Below, piece by piece: positions 50,301 to 58,100 of a stretch of 64,000 nucleotides of DNA. Made by a program: the position numbers and the translations under genes. Below the pieces are notes generated by a model, which searched no databases, had not been told where the DNA came from, and was given only the letters and a program-made list of their open reading frames with translations. Positions within the stretch are counted from its first letter, which is position 1; every line of letters begins with the position of its first letter. The DNA comes from Macrostomum hystrix (lineage: Eukaryota > Platyhelminthes > Macrostomidae), in assembly GCA_950097015.1 (NCBI GenBank), contig CATNEN010000005.1, forward strand, positions 1,984,001-2,048,000, in the 5' to 3' direction.

Positions 50301-53300
50301 TCTGATTGAATTTTTTTAATTAAACAAATTTGTACATCAATTTTTGTATAATAGATGCTTCCTTATTTTATCACATATGTCATCTTATGCCTACCTTACT
50401 CTAATCTGATGCCTATTTTACTCGCATCTCATGCTTATCAACTTTAATCTAATCTCATGCCTACCTTACTCTAATCTGATGCCTATTTTACTCGCATCTC
50501 ATGCTTATCAACTTTAATCTAATCTTATGCCTACCTTACTCTAATCTGATGCCTATTTTACTCGCATCTCATGCTTATCAACTTTAATCTAATCTTATGC
50601 CTACATTACTCTAATCCAGGGGTAGGCAAACTTATTTGCTGGCGGGCCAAAGAGAAGCTAAAAGAAGACAACGGGCCGCATTGACTGTATAATTATGAGA
50701 TAGGGGAGAGATGAGACACCGGAGAGATGAGACACGGGAGAGATTAGACACGAGATAGATGAAACAGGACACTGTAGATGTCAGAAGGGGCAACGGGCCG
50801 GATTTGGGAGCATTGAGGGCCGCATCTGGCCCGCGGGCCGGAGTTTGCCGACCCCTGCTCTAATCTGATGCCTATCAACCTTACTCTAATTTCATGCTAT
50901 CTGGCAATAATCTCAAGTTGAAATGTATTATTTCATGCTAAACTATGTCATTTGATCTCTATCAAGTGAATGTTAGTCATTCATCCCATCCAAGAATGCT
51001 AGTCAATATCATTTATCGTAAATCAATATAGCCCCCGCTAAGAGAGCTAAATCATTTTGCGAATATAAAAATCCAGATGCCAATAGCCTAACAGATGATG
51101 AGAGCCCACGGAAGAGGCAAAAATACACTGAGGCTCAGAAATGAGTATGAGTCATTCAGCCGCTATTCCCCACACACACAGAGAAAGAGAGAGACCGACA
51201 GTTGAGGACATTGCTAGACCGACGATTGTACGAGAGCGGATGAAGAGAAAGGGATAAAATAAGCGGGCTGTGGCGAAGATTAGGGAGAGAAGAGAGGAAA
51301 CTGAGAGGTTTGAGTTGCGGTTGGGATTGCATCCCCCAAGGGAAGGGTTGGGACTGGAGCTTGTACACAGTGGTCTAGAAAAAAGTACACACTACAGCTA
51401 GCGATAGATGTTCGTACATGGGCACTGGGAAGCATCCGTTCTCATCTACACTAGTCTACAAAATAATCCCCATATTATTTTCGCTCGCTCTTTCATCCTC
51501 TCTTCTCGTCTCTAGAAGCAGCTGAGCCAGGCATGCTAGATAGTGATTGCCAAATGTCCGAAGCGGCTAAGCCGGCCGTTCGTTGCCTTAAAACCCCCCC
51601 GACCCAGGCCTTGCCCTCCCTCTCGCCTCCTTTCCTTCTTCTCCGTCCGGTTAAAGTGCACAAAGAAATCAGCCCGCCCGGCAACAGAAAATAGCTGCGC
51701 CGCGCACTGCAGCCTAGCAGGCTCATCGTGGAGCACAATGACTAGCAAAGACTCAAAAAGAAAAAATTTGATTAGAACAGGATGAATAGGAAGCTCATTT
51801 AACTATTCCCTTTCTTGCCCGCTCTCCCAACCTTCTGTTTAGCTAGGACCCTGGATGCGACTTGACTAGCCTGCAGGCTATTTATATTGTAAGCCAACGG
51901 TTACCACACTGTAGTCTTAAAATAGATGACGCTCAATCAAGAAAACCTAATGGATGACGTGAGAAGCTGAGTAAGAAGCTTCTGGGTGTTGTAAGTAGCT
52001 AGTGAATGACGTAAGAAGCTAGTCGGTTGTGTAAGAAGCTAGTGGATGACGTAAGAATCTAGTGGATGACGTAAGAAGCTAGTCGATGACGTAAGAAGCT
52101 AATGGATGACGTAAGAAGCTAGTGGATGACATAAGAACCTAGCGGATGACGTAAGAAGCTAGTGGATGACGTAAGAAGCTAGTGGATGACGTAAGAAGCT
52201 AGTGGATGACGTAAGAAGCTAGTGGATGACGTAAGAAGCTAGTGGATGACGCAAGAAGCTAGTCGATGACGTAAGACGCTAGTCGATGACGTAAGAAGCT
52301 AGTGGATGACGTAAGAAACTAGTGGATGACGTAAGAAGCTAGTGGATGACATAAGAAGCTAGTGGATGACGTAAGAAGCTAGTCGGTTGTGTAAGAAGCT
52401 AGTGGATGACGTAAGAATCTAGTGGATGACGTAAGAAGCTAGTCGATGACGTAAGAAGCTAGTGGATGACGTAAGAACCTAGCGGATGACGTAAGAAGCT
52501 AGTGGATGACGTAAGAAGCTAGTGGATGACGTAAGAAGCTAGTGGATGACGTAAGAAGCTAGTGGATGACGCAAGAAGCTAGTGGATGACGCAAGAAGCT
52601 AGTCGGTTGTGAAAGAAGTTAGTGGGTTGTGTGAGAAGCTAGTGGATGACGTAAGACGCTAGTCGATGACGCAAGAAGATAGTGGATGACGTAAGAAGCT
52701 AGTGGATGACGTAAGAAGCTAGTGGATGACGTAAGAAGCTAGTGGATGACGCAAGAAGCTAGTGGATGACGCAAGAAGCTAGTGGATGACGTAAGAAGCT
52801 AGTCGATGACGTAAGAAGCTAGTGGATGACGTAAGAAGCTAATCGGTTGTGAAAGAAGGTAGTGGGTTGTGTAAGAAGCTAGTGGATGACGTAAGAAACT
52901 ACTGAATAATGTAAAAAGCTAGTAGACCGGTGAAAGTAAATTAAATTTGAAACAGATAACGATTTCCGATTTCTTATGGTAGACATATAAATCAATACTA
53001 AAAAATATACACACCTTGGACTCTTGGTACGACACCTTAAATATAGCGAATACAAAATCTATTAAAACGCAATTATTCTGTCTCTCTTCTGAGAGCAGAG
53101 ACAGTGAACATAAAAAGAAAGCAAACTGTTAAACAAATAACCTGACACACAATAAGAACAAATTTAAGACTCCGGGTTCAAGAGTCAGAAGCTCTAATCG
53201 ACTGGCTACAAGCTACCTGTGCACAGTCATTTAGTCCATGGACTGGGGCCGCCACACCGACCAATGCTAAGTACCAATATTACATCTGGATGATCAGAAT

Positions 53301-54768
53301 CAGAATTTTATCTACTAGGCTGAGATTTCAACCACAGACCCATATGACAAAAGCCATCAAAGAATCAATCAGCAATTATAAAATATTTTCCTTGTAATGG
53401 ATTGTATTTTCTTCTAAAGAAAGAAGAAGAATAATAATAACTAATTTCACCTGCCCAAATTGTGCCGGATGTGCAGCCGCAGCAATTGAAGACTGCGTAC
53501 AGCTGTTCAGTCCACGGACTGGGGGAATGCCACAAATTGTTCGGGAATCGAACCCCCGACCTTGAAGTCGTGAGTCCGACGCCCTAACCACTAGGCTACA
53601 ACCCTTTCCCTCCAAATAAAAAATCTAATAAAAAAGGAATTCTATTAAATATTGCGTTGTTTAAAAGACAATTTAGACGAATAATAAAATTAAAAATCAT
53701 GCTTTATAATAGGGAAGACATGATTATACCATAGTTAATTCAAGGGAATGTTTATATTCCGCATTCTTAAAGTCTAAGCAAATTTTATCTATGAAAAATA
53801 GAATAGCAATTTATACAGTTTTCTGAATTCGGTTCGATAATTCAGATAGGCAGGAAACACAAAAATATCCGGAGGGTAATTTCATTTATACGAAATAGAC
53901 GGCAACACAAAAGGAATTGATTACAATGGTGTGCAAGGAAAATATCTGTTGCATTTCTGTTTTAATAGCAGAAAAATCACAAACCGCTTTAAACGTCTAA
54001 CAATCGAGACACACACGAACTCATATTATTTCAACATCAGGCAACAATGATGCGACCATAGAAAGGCACTCGAAAAGACAGGCACGTATTCACCACACCA
54101 CATTACTATAGCTTACCAAATGCTGACCAGAGTACTAAAGTTTTGTTAGCATTGCGTCGACGAAGTGTTGGTAAATCGAGGATAGTTTTGTTATATCACA
54201 AGCATTGTTTTGGAGGACCCACACTTAGTTATAGTTATTGACTAGCCTCTAGTTGTCTATCGATACTGTTCATTGAACTAGTTAAATCTATGAGTATAAT
54301 ACTATAATATTTGCTTTTCGTGTCCTCATAGGTACAGATGATTCTATAGGGAGGCGAAGATACGGAAAATAGAGTTAAAAAGAAAAATAGAGACACGGAG
54401 AAAGAGAGACAGAGAGATGGAGACAGAGAGACAGAGGGAGAGAGTGAGAGACAGAGGGAGAGAGTGAGAGACAGAGAGACAGAGGGAGAGAGTGAGAGAC
54501 AGAGGGAGAGAGTGAGAGACAGAGGGAGAGAGTGAGAGACAGAGGGAGAGAGTGAGAGACAGAGGGAGAGAGTGAGAGACAGAGAGACAGAGGGAGAGAG
54601 TGAGAGACAGAGGGAGAGAGTGAGAGACAGAGAGACAGAGGGAGAGAGTGAGAGACAGAGGGAGAGAGTGAGAGACAGAGGGAGAGAGTGAGAGACAGAG
54701 GGAGAGAGTGAGAGACAGAGGGAGAGAGTGAGAGACAGAGACAGAGGGAGAGAGTGAGAGACAGAGAC

Positions 54769-54803
<35 letters not shown>

Positions 54804-55092
54804 GAGACAGAGAGAGAGAGAGAGTGAGAGATAGAGAGACAGAGAGAGAGAGAGGGAGACAGAGAGAGAGACAGAGGCACAGTTCGAGTGTACACTGCCT
54901 GACGATGAGAAAGTCAGGGCAGATGTACACACCTGTGTGAGCGTATGCCTGCGTACGGTATCTGTGTGCGTGTGTGCTCAGGAGTCAGCGAAATGGGCAG
55001 AATTGCCTCCTCGCTGGCTGCGGGTCTAGTGTCACCAAACTATGTGTCATTGCTCGCAGGCCTCCTGCAATTATTATTTGTATTTGAGAGAC

Positions 55093-55155
<63 letters not shown>

Positions 55156-58100
55156 TAGACAGAGGGACAGTGAGAGACACAGAGAGAGAGACGGAGAGAG
55201 AGACAGAGACGGAGAGAGAGACAGAGACGGAGAGACAGAGAGAGACAGAGAGAGAGACAGTGGGAGACAGAGAGAGACAGTGATAGACAGATAAATACAG
55301 TGAGAGAGTGACAGTGTGTGAAAAAAGAGAGGAAAAGATAAATAGAATAATTAGATAAATAGATCAGTTTAAGAAGCAGATAAGACTGGGAAGACAATAG
55401 ATGCGCAGAATGAGTTTATTAAAACATTAAACTAGCTGCTAAACTAACTCTAGCAAATTTCAGAGAAGCCAAGCCCAGGCTAAGTCGTAATGCCAGCAGA
55501 TAGGACTATCGCTCACAGAGCTGGCGGTTGTCGAAGAAGAGCAATTAGTAGCTACAATCGAAGCAGCTGGTCCGCAAATCTCAATGCCATCGTTTGGCGA
55601 CATAAATTGACGCACGTTGGGTGTACTAACGCATCTGCCTAACTCGCTAACCGTAGTCTTGACTGTAAATAGAGAATCTCTAGTCTCTAACAATGGCGAC
55701 AATTGCTGCTGCTTGTGCTGCTGTTGATTTGACTGAGAATTGCACGATTTTAAAGGCTGAGGTGAAGGCACAATCAATATGGGCTTTTGCTGCTGCTGCT
55801 GCTGCTGCTGCTGCTGATGATGGCCGTAAAGATGCTTCTTTCGAAAGCTGGCTACCCTGCGTCTGGCCCAATGAGCACGACTGGCGCCAGAATTGTTGGC
55901 GCAGACAGTTGTCGAGGCACTGTTAGTTGATTCAATATTGCCCGGATATTGTTATTATTGCAGTTAAGGGAGTCGGGTCGGGACGTTGCAGTTTGGGTCA
56001 GGAGGGGGAAAAAGAGAGGAAGCGGGGATGGAGCATTTGGTTAAAGAGCGCATTAGTTAGTAGAGGCAAAGAGAGAAAAACAATTATGTAAACAAAAATG
56101 CGATAAAAACACACTAACACAGGCGCAGTGTTTGGACAACAAATGAACGTACGGAAAAAATAGGAAAAAAAAACCTGGCGAGCGACTCATTTGATTTTGT
56201 TATAGTGTGAAATGCTTTCTTGGAAAGTTATGGATACCAATTAAATTTGAAACAATGTGATCACAGTTAACTTATTAATCAGTAAGTGAAAAATGTTAGT
56301 AAAATTTTTCTACATTGCCTAAAAGCTAAATGGCTATGAAATGACCGTTAACAACAAACCTTTCCGCCATCTAGCCTGCCAGGATTGACGCTTAAATTGG
56401 ACACATTCGGTGCTGAACTGGATCGTTCGCGCGGTGTCTTGCCAGACGATGAGCCATACATTGAAGACGCATTATTGGACGAATTGGCTGCGGCCGCTGC
56501 GGCTGCTGCGGCGGCGGCAGCTACCGCGGCAGCGGCCGTATGAGAGCCCATATTATGACTATAATATTGCTGATGATGATGACCACGCTGGCGATGATAA
56601 ATCGAAGCACCGCCACTGCCGCCGCCAGCGACATAATTCAGCATTGAAGTACAGTTACTAATATATTGGGGCGCGGTTATATTCTTAAAATTGATTTTCT
56701 TATTCTTAGATTTCATTCTTTTAACTCCAATAACTACATTTGGCTATCCTCTGCACGAGGACGAAAAATTATCAAAAAATCCTATGTGTACTCCCTTGAG
56801 CTTTCTCAACCCCTTTGGCTCTTTAAAAATTTACTTTTCCTGTGTCTAATATTCTCCCGTCTCGTCTCTACCTTGTCTCATCTCTCCAGAGGCATATATA
56901 TTCCGTGTCTAATCTAACTTAGGACAAAACAATCGACTGTAAGTCAGGCTTATCAAATTTATTAAATAAATCTCAAGTACAAATAAAAGTAAACGTTTAG
57001 CTAAGGCAACATTTAATTTTCAATGAATAGCCAATAATAAAAGAGGTAATTAAAAAACATCTACAGTTAAAAAGTATGCACTTAGAATCTTTGTGACATA
57101 ATTTACTTATAAAAATAGTCCCCAAGAAATTTGATTATAAAACATTAGCAAAGTTCAAATATATAATGTTAAAATAAAAAATTGCTTAAATTATCACAAG
57201 CCCACTGAGAGAAAACTTCTAGCTAAGTTCTAGCTCGTTTGAAAGAAAGTACAATGAAGGACTTACAGGCCGTCAACATCAGGACACCGCGGAGAAGCCT
57301 GCAGCGGTATCTGGCCAGGATTAACCGGACAGGGCATCCTGATGACAGACTCGCAGCACCTCTGATGATATTTAGCATTGCAAGTCTGGCAGCGGTAGCC
57401 GCTAAACACAATCTTTGAACACTTATTACAGTAGACAATCGTGGTGAAGAAGGTTTTGCGTTGAAAACAGTGCAACGATTGTAGTTTATGCTTAACCACA
57501 ATGGAATCATTTATAAGTGAATTAGATTCGACCACTAATTCGACAACTTTTCTTAGCTGATGGGCCAATTCTGTGGCGTCTGTGTCCCAGCTGACTGGTA
57601 CTCGTGTGTCTTTCAGATAGACTCGACAATCGTCCGGCTTCAAGCTTCTGGTGGTTAGCTTCTTTTCTAATAGGTCGCGAATGCTAGCACCTAGCCTGAT
57701 TGGCACGGTTGTGTGCTGATTGCGCGGCAGCTCAGCTCGCAGCTGCAGCTCAGCGCCACCGCCTGAACCGGTTGACTGCAGTGTACCAGCGCTAGGCATT
57801 GTTGTCGATAAGCTGTTCGGCGAGGTTAGTCCAGACATTGAGGACATTGTGCCCTCCGGATAGGGACTGGCCATGGTAGACGGTGTAGTCGAAGATGCAG
57901 CCGCGGCAGCAGCAGACGCCAACGAGGATGTTAACGTAGCGTTAGAAGACAATGAAGACTGCGCCAATGAAGCATAGGACGCCGCCGAAGACACCGAAGC
58001 CATGGTTGAAGCTGCAACAGTCGCAGAAGCAGCAGCCGCTGTTGTCGATGTTAAACAGGTGGTCGCAGCTGAGGAAAAAGTGTTGGACATTGTAGGCACC

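Noticed and set aside
48140-52930. Regular short repeats resembling CRISPR arrays
   Set aside because: The units are directly contiguous (20-22 bp) with no unique spacers, no cas genes, and a eukaryotic intron context.
51940-52930. The 20-bp unit as a functional splice-donor array (it contains GTAAG)
   Set aside because: GTAAG is on the plus strand, antisense to the transcribed Raf strand, so it would not be read as a donor in Raf pre-mRNA.
53535-53608. Functional tRNA gene on the minus strand
   Set aside because: A and B boxes are present, but the anticodon stem does not pair well, the acceptor stem has three wobble pairs, and the core sequence is shared with dispersed fragments; a SINE is more likely.
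54235-54932. Ser/Leu-rich minus-strand ORFs of about 180-230 codons
   Set aside because: They come from the purine-only GA array; three frames are open at once.
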